From: Telmatactis stephensoni
Taxonomy: Eukaryota; Cnidaria; Anthozoa; Actiniaria; Isophelliidae
Direction of reading: 5' to 3'
Length of the DNA stretch: 64,000 nucleotides
NCBI GenBank assembly: GCA_029948255.1
Contig: JALIZF010001883.1
Coordinates: 186,001-250,000, forward strand
Program-made: the position numbers and the translations under genes
Notes under the pieces: model-generated
The model's database searches: none
Seen by the model: the letters and a program-made list of their open reading frames with translations, nothing else
Told to the model about the DNA's origin: nothing
Shown here: positions 1 through 10,642 of the stretch, piece after piece
Position numbering within the stretch: the first letter of the stretch is position 1
Layout of the letters: every line of letters starts with the position of its first letter

Positions 1-734
1 CGTCTGAGAGCAGACGCTCGCAAAAATGGCAATGATGAAGTCTGGTCTGCGTTCAGATCAGTCCGCAACAAATTGAAGACAGTGATCAGTAAAGCAAGAA
101 GATCCCTCTTGGCCAATGCCCTTTCTTCAAAACGACCAAAAGAGGTGTGGCAGGTCATCCATCACATACTCCTAAGCCACTGCGTGTCGATCCTGATGAA
201 TTCAATAAATTCTTCATTACCACGACTGAAAGAACTCTTGGAAGCAAACCTGACGACATGCATGATCTTCAGAGATTGGTTCAATCCCTACCTTTACACT
301 GAACACATTCAGAGAGTTTCTCCCTTGCACATGTATCACGAGGTGAGGTACTTAAGGAATTGTCACAGCTACGTTCAGATTCTTCAACAGGCTAGATCAA
401 ATTCCAGTCAGATATATACAACTGGCAAAGGACCATCTCTCAGGACCCGTTGCTTATATTATCAACACATGCATAGACTCATCATCATTTCCAGACGCAT
501 GGAAAATCGCAAGAATATCGCCAATTCCCAAGATAGATCATCCTGCATCAGAGAAGGATTACCGCCCGGTGTCAATTCTACCCGCCTTATCGAAAATATT
601 TAGATGCCTAGTTCTCAAACAACTAGTATCGTATATTGAAAAACATTCTATCTTGGCACCAAGCATATCAGGATATCGAAAGGGCCACTCAACTACAAGT
701 GTATTATTGGGTATTAGCCACAAATGTACGCATT
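1..734 (+). pseudogene. Non-LTR retrotransposon reverse transcriptase fragment (LINE, jockey/CR1-like)
   Basis: Conceptual translation across frames gives the usual LINE approach to the RT fingers: a basic stretch rich in ARRS and RPKEVWQ, then STG.IKFQSDIYN, DYRPVSILPALSKIF and GYRKGHSTT. The last two are typical of RT motifs 1-2 of APE-type non-LTR elements. The frame is interrupted several times: one frame covers 73-603, a second takes over at about 569, and stops fall in the first frame near 290 and 410. Neither the endonuclease nor the catalytic YADD region is present. Homology stops near 730, where a minus-strand Gypsy remnant begins. This is a dead, 5'- and 3'-truncated copy. Clade assignment beyond jockey/CR1-like is uncertain. 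Confidence 0.8.
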
Positions 735-1540
735 ATGGTGTACTCCCCGGTGATCGTAGTGGTGCTTTTGTCAATCGGATTCTAGTATGATGTGCTCTCT
801 TGCAAAGTCGTGTACTGCTTGAATTTGTTTCCTTAGCTCCTGTGTGTACTCAGGCACGTCTGTGTTGCTGCTATGTGATGGGGGTGTACCCATGAGGAGG
901 TCTAGCAGTACTTCAGCTTCTCTTCCCAGCATCATCATACTTGGTGTGTAACCAGTAGTTTCATGGACTGAGGTGCTGGTCCCAGTCCCGCTGATGCTGA
1001 GAGGTGAACTTTGCAAGCATGGACTCCAAGGTGCAGTTATAGCGCTCAACCATGCCATCGGACTGAGGATGCAATGGTGTAGTTTGGGTCTTGTTGATGC
1101 CCAGGAGCGAACACATCTCGGTAAAGACTTTTGACACAAAGTTACGTCCTTGATCGGAGTGAAGCTGTACTTTTTCATGGCAGCACGAGGGGTCTTCTGA
1201 GGTTTCTTTCTTGGGGCACAGAGATCACACTTTTTGCACCAGTCCTTCACGTCTTGGGAGCACTTGTACCAGTAGTTTAACTCGCCCGAGTGTCTTCCTT
1301 ACTCCAAGATGCCCCTTTGAGTCATGCAGTTCGCATAGGATTTCGGTCCTGAGTGACTCGGGGACAACTAAGTGTCATGTAAACGTCTTGCCATCGTCTT
1401 CCTCCCACCGTCTATATAGAATGCTGTCTCTAACGTCTGTCCCACTGACTCCAGTATGCCTTCAGCGTGCTTTCTCTCCACTTTTCCTTCCATCCGATCA
1501 CTTTGGCGAGGTGTGCTTCTTTCAGCTGTTCCCTCCGCAA
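735..1540 (-). pseudogene. Ty3/Gypsy pol remnant: integrase
   Basis: Read on the minus strand, the order is a pre-integrase linker (KVIGWKEKWRES then KAYWSQWD), a zinc-binding segment ending CKKCDLCAPRK, pieces of the integrase core, and the conserved run HETTGYTPSMMMLGREAE near 950. The core is broken by frameshifts and stops; for example the DG(M)VERYN region near 1050 is in another frame. RT, RNase H and protease are missing: the linker follows gag almost directly at about 1520-1540, so most of pol was deleted internally. It belongs with the gag and LTR to its right. This is a fossil vertebrate/invertebrate-type Gypsy element and not functional. Confidence 0.8.
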
Positions 1541-2470
1541 CTCCAGGCTTGTTCGCCCTACGGTTCTGGTCTGGGGCGTGGTTCTCCTGTTTGCTACTCG
1601 AAAAGCCTCTAGTTCCATTGCTATTCATTAAGTGTCAATGGTCGGCCCTGTTTGACCTTCCATTTTGTGTCCAAATTGACCAAAGCGTCAATGAATTGGT
1701 CCCTGGCAATGCTTTCTTTCATTTCTGCTTAGGCCTGGGGATAAGCACACCTTGTCAGTCGGCGTAGGGACTGTGCCAACTCAGGTAGGCTCTCATCATT
1801 TTGCTTTGTCCTTGATCATAGCAACACCAGGCAGATTTCCATTAGATTTTTGGTCCCAAAGCGGGTAGTCAGTGCCGCCGTTAGTGCTGCGTAGTTCCTT
1901 TGCTCCATTTACAAGTCGCCTAACACCTCCCTTGTTGGACCAATGAGGCCTAGTGCCAGATACGTTGCTTTCGTCATGCTATCCCAGTGGGTTAACTCAG
2001 CCACAAGGTTGAACTGGGCCAAGTAATCCTCCCAAGAAGAGCATCCGTCGATTGAAGATGGCTTGACTTTGGGTTTTATTGCCGCTTCAGGAGTCTTTGT
2101 TGCTCTTACCCTAGATTCTAGATTTCATCTAAGGTCCGCATAAGTTCGTCTTCCTCTGGTCCTTCGTTGGTTAAAAGGAAGCCGACACAATACTATTTAG
2201 CTTCTCCTGGCGTCTGGTGTACAAGAACTCTCGATTGTCTCTAATCTTTCTGTGACCTTGTTGTGCCGCTTTATCATATCCCCATCCCTTTTCTCAATCT
2301 GGGTGGCAAGAACCTCGAAAGCTTTACATAGGTTATCTATCTTGGGTGATGCTGCTTCTGGACGAGGCATACTTTTTCAAACCGTTGAGGCAATCGCTCC
2401 TTCTAGTTCTTCAGGACTCAAATCAATAAGGCTGCCTCACTGCACTTCTTGGCTTGAGTTTTCCATGGTT
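1520..2470 (-). pseudogene. Ty3/Gypsy gag remnant
   Basis: Minus-strand frames contain a coiled N-terminal segment (NLCKAFEVLATQIEKRD, about 2270-2340), then a capsid-like segment with SLPELAQSLRRLTR, MKESIARDQFIDALVNL, KVKQGRPLTLNE and ELEAFRVANRR (1560-1780). The block FIDAL...KV.QGRP.TL..A...ELEAF is characteristic of the Gypsy retrotransposon gag (capsid C-terminal) domain. Several stops and frameshifts interrupt it. It lies just inside the LTR and primer-binding site, as gag should. The CCHC knuckle is not visible and was probably lost in the same deletion that removed protease and RT. Confidence 0.75.
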
Positions 2471-2483
2471 TTGATTATCCACT

Positions 2484-2497
2484 AAGCTGTCACCAGT
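2484..2497 (-). promoter_or_regulatory. Putative tRNA primer-binding site of the Gypsy remnant
   Basis: On the minus strand the LTR end ...GCTACA is followed after two bases by TGGTGACAGC, the usual TGG-start form of an LTR-retrotransposon minus-strand primer-binding site. The priming tRNA was not identified. Confidence 0.6.
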
Positions 2498-2850
2498 TGT
2501 AGCGAGACTGAGAATTGACTTAGAGACTTGATAGAGAGTTCGCTTGAAAGGCCGTTATTGTAGCTCACAGCTAGACTAACTCAATGTTACAAATCGTCTC
2601 TATTTATTAGGATTCTAAGGCTAAATTAGTTACAATCATAATGGCTACGTACACGCCTAAGCTAATTCCAGTCAGAAATGTGTCAGAAACTAGTCCTATT
2701 TATGTACAGGGGAAATCACTCGAATATTTACAATACACGTATGGTAATGAGATAGTCTGGTAACGTAAGGATACGAGGTAGTGCCGATGAGAAGTGCAGG
2801 CCAGAACAAGTCGCTTGTCACGTAAAGTCATGTAAACTAGCTTTGCTACA
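2498..2850 (-). repeat. Gypsy LTR (5' LTR of the remnant)
   Basis: This 353-bp segment starts and ends with the inverted hexamer TGTAGC/GCTACA, giving the canonical TG...CA LTR ends. It abuts the primer-binding site and gag on its left side, so it is the 5' LTR of a minus-strand element. The 3' LTR is not in the window; the element breaks off near 735. No target duplication can be verified because only one end is present. Confidence 0.75.
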
Positions 2851-3603
2851 TTTTTATTTTTATTTTGGTGAAAAAAATATAAGTTGAGTCTAAATGACCA
2901 AATTTAAAATACATACAAGTAGAAACACCATATAATGGAATATTGTTCTTGCTTTGTAAATAAGAACCAGGTCTTTGAACATTCCTCTAGCATAGGTTCC
3001 ACTTGGTCTCCATTTATTCACCTTAGCCTAATTTCAAACTAAATACCAATTAGATAAGAACCACTGGTGGTTCTTATATACGCGTTTTTGCTGTACTTGA
3101 ACCAATCGTGAGCTAATGCCCCACCATACTATTAGATATTAGTACAATCTTGATCTTACAATGAAACCCTGTTCCCAGTTGTGTTTGGGGAGTTGGGGGG
3201 TGGGGGTTTACTTTGACCAGTGCAATGTACTTAATACTTACCTTTAGTTTTATAAAGATTCTCCAAATACCTTCTTTCAATTAAGTTCGGATCTGAATTG
3301 GAATTCCATATCTTTAAGAATACAATGTATGACTAAAGACATCTTGTATTTCATACAAAGCTAGAGGAAATGTATTGTTTTCGAATCAGATTAACTTATC
3401 GTGTCCATCACATGAATGTGTATGATTTGGGCCCTACAGAAACAGGAAAGGCTAACAGAAAATTGCCATAGAGAAATACCAAAGAGTATGAGCATGTAAT
3501 CAGAAATTGACCTATAAAGCTAAATAGGTATTAATGTGATACATGCCTCTCATATAATAACTAACAAATAATCGACTCTGCGAGGTTTTCCTTAACAGCT
3601 TAC
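2851..3603. other. No gene seen; AT-rich spacer with a G-rich tract
   Basis: No convincing reading frame or RNA. A purine tract with runs of G lies at about 3186-3209. The sequence to its left and right is simple AT-rich DNA with stops in all frames. Confidence 0.5.
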
Positions 3604-4042
3604 CAGAGAGGTGAATGTGCCTGTTGCTCCTCTTCTTCACCTTTTTTGCCCAACATTTCCTCTTCGTTCAAGGCCTTTGGGATCAAGCATTCCCATCATG
3701 TTATGAACCAAAGAACGAGGAACAGCTAGATTATGCTGTTCTCTGATTTTCCTGTGCATCGCTCAATATCCCATTAGCTGACCAGGTCCTTCGAGTTCTT
3801 CACATACTGCATTTTCAAAGTCCTTTATGTCTACGTCATAACGCACATATCTGATATCGAAGCTCAACAACCTCCTACTTAAGGTCCCCCAAACTCCATG
3901 CGTATTGAGGATAATCACATTGAACAAATTCTAGCACTTCTTTTCTAGTAAGATTTTGCATAATGTATCTCTTAAGATCTGCTTTCAAGTTCTCATCATT
4001 CACCCAATCCGAGTTTCGAACACGTTCACCACCAGATGCCAT
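3604..4042 (-). pseudogene. N-terminal exon of a cnidarian-type integrase-core protein
   Basis: The minus strand starts MASGGERVRNSDWVND and continues through KRYIMQNLTRKEVLEFVQ, YAWSLGDL, then in another frame YDVDIKDFENAVCEELEGPG, QLMGY.AMHRKIREQHNL and VPRSLVHNMMGMLDPKGLE. This order (LTR.EVL.FV...YAWS..TL, ELEGPG.LLGYRAMH.KIR..H.L.VPR) matches, from memory, the N-terminus of a large family of integrase-core (rve-like) proteins in cnidarian genomes. A splice donor (GGTAAGC) follows at 3603. The copy is broken by a TAG after GDLK (about 3881), a frameshift, and a TGA after LMGY. No catalytic exon was found to its left, so this is an orphan exon. Confidence 0.65.
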
Positions 4043-4079
4043 TTTGTATTCCAAGAAAGCCTGCTGACCGTAGATATTG

Positions 4080-4365
4080 CGGGGTATGAGAATGATGGGC
4101 CAATACTTAATGCCTATGAATCACCAGATATTTCGTTATACCAACCAATGTATGTGAAGAATGTTATTGAATGCTCCTTTCTGTAACAGCAAATAATCGA
4201 AAAAAGTGTATTTACCCTACAAAAAAACAGTCTTTTACGGATATAAATGGCCTCCATTAAGTGCCGTGCTTTATGAGAACGATGGGCCACGTGCAGTTTT
4301 GAATTTCACTTTTGATTTACTATGAGAACAATGGGCCACCGGCATGGCCTATCGTTCTCATAGCA
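4080..4365. repeat. Dispersed GAGAAcnATGGGCCA repeats ending in a palindrome
   Basis: The core tGAGAAnnATGGGCCA occurs near 4087, 4274 and 4323, with a diverged form near 4669. The copy at 4322 is the left half of an imperfect 42-bp palindrome (4322-4363) that starts TATGAGAAC and ends GTTCTCATA. This resembles the ends of a small palindromic element. No coding potential. Confidence 0.55.
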
Positions 4366-4378
4366 AATTCATTTTTAA

Positions 4379-4504
4379 TTTCAAATGTTTTTCAAACTCT
4401 GAATTTTTTCTTTCAAATGTTTTTCAAACTCCCCTTTTTTATTTTAAATGTTTTCCAAACTCTGTTTTTTTATTTCAAATGTTTTTCAAACTCTGTCTAT
4501 TTCT
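4379..4504 (+). repeat. Short tandem array, about 31-bp unit, four copies
   Basis: Four imperfect copies of a unit of the form tttcaaatgtttttcaaac plus a T-rich tail. Open frames across it encode only Phe-rich low-complexity sequence and are not genes. T-rich sequence continues to about 4640 without a gene. Confidence 0.7.
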
Positions 4505-4711
4505 ATATTTTTTATTTTTCCAACTGTTCATTGTTAATGTTTTATTTTTATTTTTTATTTTTTTATCTTTTATTTATTTTGAAATAATTTTATTATTATC
4601 ATAATTATTTATTCATATTTTAATATTCATATTTGGATTCATGCATTATTTCATTAATTATTGCTACGGGAACAATGGGCTACCATAGTCAAGTAAATGC
4701 ACATGAACCAT

Positions 4712-4967
4712 ACAATACAATACAATACAATTTTATTAGGAAATCCTACAAGGTTTTTCATTCCTAATTTACAATATACAATATATAAATACAATACAAA
4801 GAATAAACTTGTGTAACTTGGCAAAATAACTCAGTGGATCTAATTGACTTTTTGTAAAATCTAGTGTAATTGATGAGAGATTTATATACATTGTATGTGA
4901 TAGAATTGTATTTATCATTCGTTTGATCTAAAACGTTGAGTACAGTAGACAATGCGGCATCTTTGAC
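4712..4967 (-). mobile_element. LINE 3' end with (TTGTA)n tail
   Basis: On the minus strand a short open frame (4952-4764) ends in TAA, then a leader with AATAAAA, then TTGTATTGTATTGTATTGTA. A short A/T pentamer repeat after the last stop is the usual tail of jockey/CR1-like non-LTR elements. Only the last about 60 codons remain; no RT motif is visible, so the family assignment rests on the tail. Confidence 0.5.
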
Positions 4968-5437
4968 CGTGATGCAATGTACAATAAGTCTGATGTGGCA
5001 TCACGCAATACAGGAAACCAATTTCGCTCCAAAAAGCATGTAGTTGATGTAGTTGGTAATTTATATTTTCACCTTCAAATGAAAACTCGTCATTTCACTT
5101 CAATGTATTGTTTGGGCTTCCTGTGGTCATTTTGGTCAATCAAGTTACCTATGCCATTGGCGGTTTGATTGATAATATTCTGCGAACTCTGACCTTCAAA
5201 CAGGCTGTTTGGATGTGTTATCCTCCCGCCCACCAAAACAAAACTAAAAAATCAATGCTAAAAGCCCCTACATTAATTCTACAAAATTACCTAATTCTAC
5301 AAAAGATGTTCTTCAGGCAATATACATTTGCCATATTATTGCTTTAGTTTTTATACGGTTCTTCGTATTTGTGATTTTCACTTTTGATAAAGAGAAGCAA
5401 AGATGCAAATCAGTTGTTGGCGTTTAAAAGTACGAGT
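4968..5437. other. No gene seen
   Basis: AT-rich spacer; short open frames on both strands carry no recognisable motif. Confidence 0.4.
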
Positions 5438-6078
5438 TCACAGAAAGTTGAAAAGTGCAGTAATAAGAAAGCAATTATTACCTCCACTTCCTTTCTCTCC
5501 CACTCTATTAATTTCAGCAGGGCATCGTCTATCACGACCGGTGCCACAAGGTTCCAGGAGTGGAAGCATCCCCTTTGGATCATCGGAGGGGGCACCCTGA
5601 TTGGATATGAAATCTTCCCACCACTGTGTGGTACGAGGATTGAAAAAGAGCAGGTTGGGTCCCCCACTTGGAAGTTTCTTCAAGAATGATGTGCTCCTGT
5701 GCAGTAGTAACCATTTTGGACAGGTGGACCACTTCTTGTAATGAGCCCAGGTTTTTCCATTCAGTCCCCTCATTAGCTTGAACTGGTACTGTTGGCTTTG
5801 ACCAGCTACATATGGCTCAGCACACCCCTCCATACATTTATTAACGTCATATACGTATGACAGAACGTAAGAATGGAGGGTAGGGGTGTAGCTGAGCCCA
5901 AACTCTCTGGTGAGTTCTTCCAGTGTCCTGGCGCTGTTTTTTTTCTGAGTTGCCAAGAGATGCACGAAAACATGTGGTCTATATCTTCGTGGGTGTGGCC
6001 CACAACAAGGAAGGAAACCTTTATCTGTGAGTTGAGAATGATTTGATACAAGTTAATGCTCCATGTCGTTATATGCAT
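5438..6078 (-). pseudogene. DUF7869-like protein, C-terminal part (frameshifted)
   Basis: The minus strand encodes SFLVVGHTHEDIDHMFS, then after a frame change LSYTPTLHSYVLSYVYDV, QYQFKLMRGLNGKTWAHYKK and WSTCPKWLLL. The signature VGHTHEDID.MFS followed by a Y.V.D...W stretch is what I recall for the DUF7869-type domain of invertebrate and fish proteins, suspected to be an RNase H-like transposase domain; function unproven. The frame changes in an eight-T run at 5937-5944, so this copy is probably dead, or it carries a sequencing error there. Upstream exons of the same kind of gene lie at 7889-9008, scrambled. The end of the coding region is unclear; the open frame runs on to 5438. Confidence 0.6.
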
Positions 6079-7299
6079 AATTACAATGGTAGTGAAATAA
6101 CAACTTATTCATAATTATAATATATACTCCTAATTCCCAAACTGCCCTATTTCGTTGCGACGTCAGGGATGTTTATGAAGGAGACGGAATCAGAGAGAGA
6201 CAACAACAGGAATTTGAACAAATCTGTTAAAAAGACATTTGATGGCTGTAACCACGCTTTCATTCACTCTACAAACTGAATTTTAACGACAACTGAAGAT
6301 GATTTTAATTTATGAAAACTAAAGCATTTGTCTTAACAATCCAAAAACCGCAGTTCTTGACTTATAGGTAAAATATAGACGAGAGATACGACTCCATGCA
6401 GACCTAGAAAAAAATCCGTTTGTATTCAATTTATCGTTTTCATCTATGAAATTTCATTTCAAACATTTCACATACGAATAGCAATCTAATAGGGAAATCA
6501 TAATTTTGTTTAAGAAATAACTTGACGTTTTGGCAGGAATTTCCCACGTCCATCTTGGCTGATAACTTGCAAGGCAACAATTAGCCTGTGTAACTGATCC
6601 TTTTTTTAGCTAGGGGACTGGGGACGACGGGAAAGGGGAGGGAGGAAAAAAGGCCCTCTCCCCATTTAGTGCTCCCTTCTGCTGGCAGCCTGGTAACTAA
6701 TTAATTTCTCACCTTATCAAAAATGCCTTTTTCAATGAGGAGGGCTAGAAAGGACAACACAAATTTGTTCTTGTTCTCTCTCCAACAGTTATCCATCTGC
6801 AGGTAGAGCACAGGCGGTCTTTGGTTGAGAAGAATAAGAAATTTTGATATGCATTTCTTATACGTTCATATTAGTACAAGTAATAGAATAAGGTCACGAG
6901 TTCACTGACATGGGAATTAATTGGCATTCAGTGTTGTTATGCAACTGTGATTTAATTTGCCAAATAAGGTATCATTTTGGGCGAATATGGGATGGTAATA
7001 ATTAATACCCTCTAGAAATCCTAGAAAGGCTTCAAACCGGTTTCTTTTTCCTGCCCGCGCTGGTTTGCAAAAGGGACTGTTAATTTAGACATCCGGTTTG
7101 CATATTCAGCATTGGATGACGTCAAGGATTTAAACCGGTATAAAGCGTGTGCATGCGCTGGTTTTCAAAAAGGACTGTTTCGGTAATAAATATACTGTTA
7201 AAAAGTGAAAAAGCAATTATATAATAAACCCTTTATTAGACATTTTACTCATAGCTTGCATTTTGGCTCGGCAAAGTAGATATGCGACTCATAAAATAT
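6079..7299. other. No gene seen; small internal duplication
   Basis: Non-coding. A block with AAACCGGT, GCGCTGGTTT and CAAAAAGGACTGTT appears twice, at about 7036-7083 and 7130-7180. A G-rich/A-rich tract lies at 6610-6655. Confidence 0.5.
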
Positions 7300-7383
7300 C
7301 AGCCCGTTATACACAAGAAAATATCTAATAAGTGGCAAGTATAATAAATAATAAATTAGATAGATTTTGTGTATTACGGGCTG
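7300..7383. repeat. Inverted repeat, hairpin-type
   Basis: CAGCCCGTtATACACAA at 7300 is matched in inverse by TTGTGTATTACGGGCTG ending at 7383; arms are about 29 bp with a 24-bp loop. Likely the core of a MITE. No TSD could be defined. Confidence 0.65.
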
Positions 7384-7666
7384 AATGAATCTATGAATGT
7401 ATCGAATTAGTAAAGAAACTGCCTTTACGCATGTAATGCTGTTTTAAATAAATATTTTCTTATCGTTGCCTGTGCCATAGCAATGCTTGGAGAATATATT
7501 GATTGTGAGATTGCTGTCATGTGGCTACTGGAGGCAGTCAATGAATGTGGCTGCCTTCGTGTGGAAGTTTGCGAGGACCCGGAAATGTGAGTCTTCAACT
7601 TCCAAGCTTGGTCGTCAACCTTGTAACAAAATATGAAGCAATAACAGAAAGGAATTTAAAAGTTAC

Positions 7667-7796
7667 CTTGGTAGTTGTTGTAAAATGGGGTAAATTGTGC
7701 TTCCCCTGGTCCATGCCATCTAGAGTCAAGGATAATTATTTTTCTAGCTGGCATTTTGCCTTCATACCACACAAGTAGTGTTTTTGGCGTTCTGCC
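7667..7796 (-). CDS. Possible internal exon, function unknown
   Basis: An open minus-strand segment flanked by a pyrimidine-rich acceptor (ending ACATAACAG) and a donor (CAAG/GTAACT). It would encode WYEGKMPARKIIILDSRW and GPGEAQFTPFYNNYQ. I do not recognise it. It lies between pieces of the DUF7869-like gene relic and could be another exon of it. Confidence 0.3.
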
Positions 7797-7888
7797 CTGT
7801 TATGTCAATAACAAGAAGGACGATGATGCATCTTACTCTTTTATGCAAACAAATATCAAATGAAATTGACTTTCTGTGCACCACTTAC

Positions 7889-8112
7889 AGTTGTTGTGTC
7901 ATGTGGATTCTTCTTATTAAACAAAGTTGTTTCCTGGTTTCAGTGTCTAGGTTTGATGTCTCTAATTGGTCCTTTACCTGTACGCAAATGAGGCATTTGG
8001 TAAAACGACTTTCCTGTTCATAAAGGACATGAGATATCATTAAGTCTACATAAAAAACTTTTGTTGAAGGACAAAGGCTATTCTTCATTGATTACACGAA
8101 ACAACTTGCCAG
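7889..8112 (-). pseudogene. DUF7869-type gene, upstream exon, copy A
   Basis: The minus strand reads ESRFTKCLICVQVKDQLE then ETRKQLCLIRRIHMTQQ, followed by a donor GTAAGTG. The spacing C-x2-C...R.QL..IR.HM..Q is as I recall just N-terminal of DUF7869 proteins, where the next residues are typically YY...A. The same sequence, with a few differences, is repeated at 8677-8905. No copy of the following exon was seen between this one and the C-terminal part at 6078, so the locus is rearranged. Confidence 0.5.
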
Positions 8113-8511
8113 CACTGTAGCCTTTTTTTTCCCCCAAAACAAACATGGTCAATCTGCGTTAAAAGTTTACAAACCTATATATTAAACGTCTGGGACTTGT
8201 GTATGCATCAACCAAAAACATTGCTAAAATAGTTGCAATTTAATTGTTACGAGGAAAATCGTTGTGACAAATCATACCGTGTAATCAACACCACCTTCAG
8301 ACCTCTCTAGATCTATCTATTAGTCAACAAAAATGATAAATGGTAATTACTAACCTTAGGGATGACAACATCGGGGAAACATTTTTTTCCACATTTCATA
8401 TCAAAAGGTCGAATGTGCTAATGTCGGTCTTTTCATCTTCTCCATCTCCTCTTTGTATTTTCCATAAACAGCTGATTTCTTCAAGCAAGACGGTAGCATC
8501 CTAACGCCACT

Positions 8512-8561
8512 GGTTGGAATAATGTCTGCATGCATCGCAAACTTTATAAACCAACCAGTGG
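8512..8561. repeat. 13-bp perfect inverted repeat
   Basis: CGCCACTGGTTGG at about 8513 and CCAACCAGTGGCG ending near 8561 form a perfect stem with a 22-nt or longer loop, at the left edge of the duplicated exon block. It may mark the rearrangement breakpoint. Confidence 0.5.
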
Positions 8562-8908
8562 CGAAGTCGTAAGCTAAGCTTCTTGACCGTTTTCCTTTTT
8601 TTCTTCTTTTGTATCTTCATTCTGGGCTTCTTTGGCACTTTCGTAATAACTGTTTTGTAACTTTTTTGAAACTTACAGTTGTTGTGTCATGTGGATTCTT
8701 CTTATTAAACAAAGTTGTTTCCTGGTTTCAGTGTCTAGGTTTGATGTCTCTAATTGGTCCTTTACCTGTAAGCAAATGGGGCATTTGGTAAAACGACTTT
8801 CCTGTTCATAAAGGACATGAGATATCATTAAGTCTACATATTTTTTTTTTGTTGAAGGACAAAGGCTATTCTTCATTGATTACATGAAACAACTTGCCAG
8901 CACTGTTA
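8550..8908 (-). pseudogene. DUF7869-type gene, exon copy B joined to next exon by a 27-nt remnant intron
   Basis: Copy B (8677-8905) is a near duplicate of copy A. The following exon (8550-8649) encodes YYESAKEAQNEDTKEE; its left part has one extra A relative to the copy at 8909-9008, which shifts the frame. The two exons are separated by only 27 nt (8650-8676) that still begin GTAAGT and end AACAG. In phase they join as ...QQL-YYESAKEAQ. Such a short gap cannot be a normal intron, so an internal deletion is likely. The block 8550-8908 plus 8909-9008 forms an imperfect tandem duplication. Confidence 0.5.
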
Positions 8909-9008
8909 AACCAACCAGTGGTGAAGTTGTAAGCTAAGCTTCTCAACCGTTTTCCTTTTTTCTTCTTTTGTGTCTTCATTCTGGGCTTCTTTGGCACTTT
9001 CGTAATAA
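8909..9008 (-). pseudogene. DUF7869-type gene, duplicate of the YYESAKEAQ exon
   Basis: Second copy of the exon at 8550-8649, here with an uninterrupted frame (YYESAKEAQNEDTKEEKRKT) and a good acceptor (CCTTTTCAAAACAG) at its right end. On the minus strand it precedes copy B, which is the wrong order for a working gene. That supports local tandem duplication. Confidence 0.5.
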
Positions 9009-9224
9009 CTGTTTTGAAAAGGTTTCACAAACACAGACTAGCTAGTTATTGAGAATACTTCAAAATTATTCTTATCAGAGAGTTTTTTCTTGCACAGAGA
9101 ATACCATATGTCAACATATTATAATCATATATTATTGTACTACAATGTTTGTTTATACATACCATGATTTGGCAATGCCGTAAACGGCGCACTACACCTT
9201 CACACAAAGGGCTACCCCATCAAA

Positions 9225-9590
9225 AAGACGTTTTTTAAGAGTTCTTTATATAGTCAATTGAACAACCATTGTCGTGAGTAAAAACACAGAGCATAGAAGC
9301 TGACACCGAAAAGGTGCATGGGATCGGTGAATAATTATATTCTGATGTATTCATTTACACTGCAACCAATAAAACTGCGAAGACAAATGGCCCATCAATG
9401 CAGGTCCTGCATACGCTTTGCTTTCAGCATTTTGTATCGAAGGCAAAGCGTTAATGAATAAATCAAAATATAACTATTCACATCCCATGAACCATTTCGG
9501 TTCCAGCTTCTATGTTCTATGTTTTTAGACCTGACAACATTTTTTTCAATTGACTATATTTTCTCAAGGGCGTCTATAACGCAATGGGCA
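9225..9590. mobile_element. Long-TIR MITE / foldback element
   Basis: The arm at about 9238-9352 (containing TATAGTCAATTGAA, AACACAGAGCATAGAAGCTG and GTGCATGGGAT) is matched in inverse by about 9466-9570. Arms are roughly 110 bp and imperfect, with a 110-bp centre. No ORF. The class is unknown; target duplications were not resolved. Confidence 0.65.
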
Positions 9591-10352
9591 AGCGGCTTTC
9601 TGTTGTCTAATTGATTTATAACAGAGCCTATAGAACGTTAAAAAGGGAGCTGTGCAGCCCATGAGGAAATAGTTCATAGATTTGTCAGCCAATCAGAGCA
9701 CGCGTTAGAGTGCACACCATATATCCCGCAAATAAAATTTAACATGTATTGTCTCATTGCCGCTATTATGTACAAACTAGTGAAAGTGACATCTTTTTCA
9801 ATTATCAAGTGAAAAATGACGTCTTTTTTGCTTATCTCGAGCATGTTAAGGCTTGGCTGAAAATCCCGACCTTGACCCCCAGCAGCGATTGAATTTCGCG
9901 GTTGCGGGATATCCCGTAAATTGCGGGTCATCGAAGAAAAAACAAATATGGCTGACACACATGTACGGCCAATCATCATAAAAATCAGATTTACTGTGGA
10001 TATAAGCGATCATTTTTTACACAAGGGAAAAACAAAATATTTTGGGATTTTTCTGTTCGCTAGTGGCTCTAAAAGGGTTGTTTTTGTTCAAAATGGAGAG
10101 TAATTTGTCAAAATTGGTTTACTTATAAATCAAGTAATATGGAATGGAAATGGTGGTTTTCCTACTTACAAATGTACACAAAGCACATGTAGGTAAGCGA
10201 TTTAGATTTAATGTGTGTTTCAATATGTACATGGTTTGTCACCGAGACCTGAGTCGGCTAATATCACTATAATTATAGGGTTATGCATTAAATTGTTTAA
10301 AACTGCACCAGATAATTGATTAGTCTACAAACTTTCTAACATTAAAAATATT
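9591..10352. other. No gene seen
   Basis: Repeat-like sequence with the common MITE motif AGCCAATCAGAGC (about 9690) and short GCGGGATAT/ATATCCCGC inverted motifs (9723 and 9905). Open frames of 60-101 codons show no motif. Confidence 0.4.
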
Positions 10353-10546
10353 TTTATTCCTCGTACTTTAGTTAATGGCCGCGTGCTCCAGATAGCGTCG
10401 CACTAGTTTGTTGAAGAGAGATGGCACAGACATGATAGTTTGGAATATAATTTGGCCACTGGTGTGACGGTTTTATTTCAAAGCGAACACTAATCAAATG
10501 TTGATATAAACTCTCTTCAGCAAAGGTGGGGAGAGCATAACCGCCC
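10353..10546 (-). repeat. Ngaro split direct repeat B2
   Basis: About 194 bp, duplicated at 10882-11076 with one substitution (GTTAATGG here, GTTAGTGG there). It forms the 3' terminus of the element. Between B2 and A2 (10547-10642) lie 96 bp of unique sequence. Confidence 0.9.
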
Positions 10547-10642
10547 ACCACCTGCTGAGGTAAGACTGAATAATAGCAAACAGCTATGTCCTAATGCACA
10601 TTATATATATTCCACAGGGAGGAGCCCGGGGAAGGAGGCGGG

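Noticed and set aside
4312..4604. Phe-rich plus-strand frames
   Set aside because: Translation of T-rich tandem repeats.
7545..7778. Plus-strand 77-codon frame
   Set aside because: No motif; the opposite strand has a better exon candidate with splice borders.
9674..10103. Frames of 60-101 codons on both strands
   Set aside because: They overlap repeat-like sequence with inverted GCGGGATAT motifs and lack any domain.
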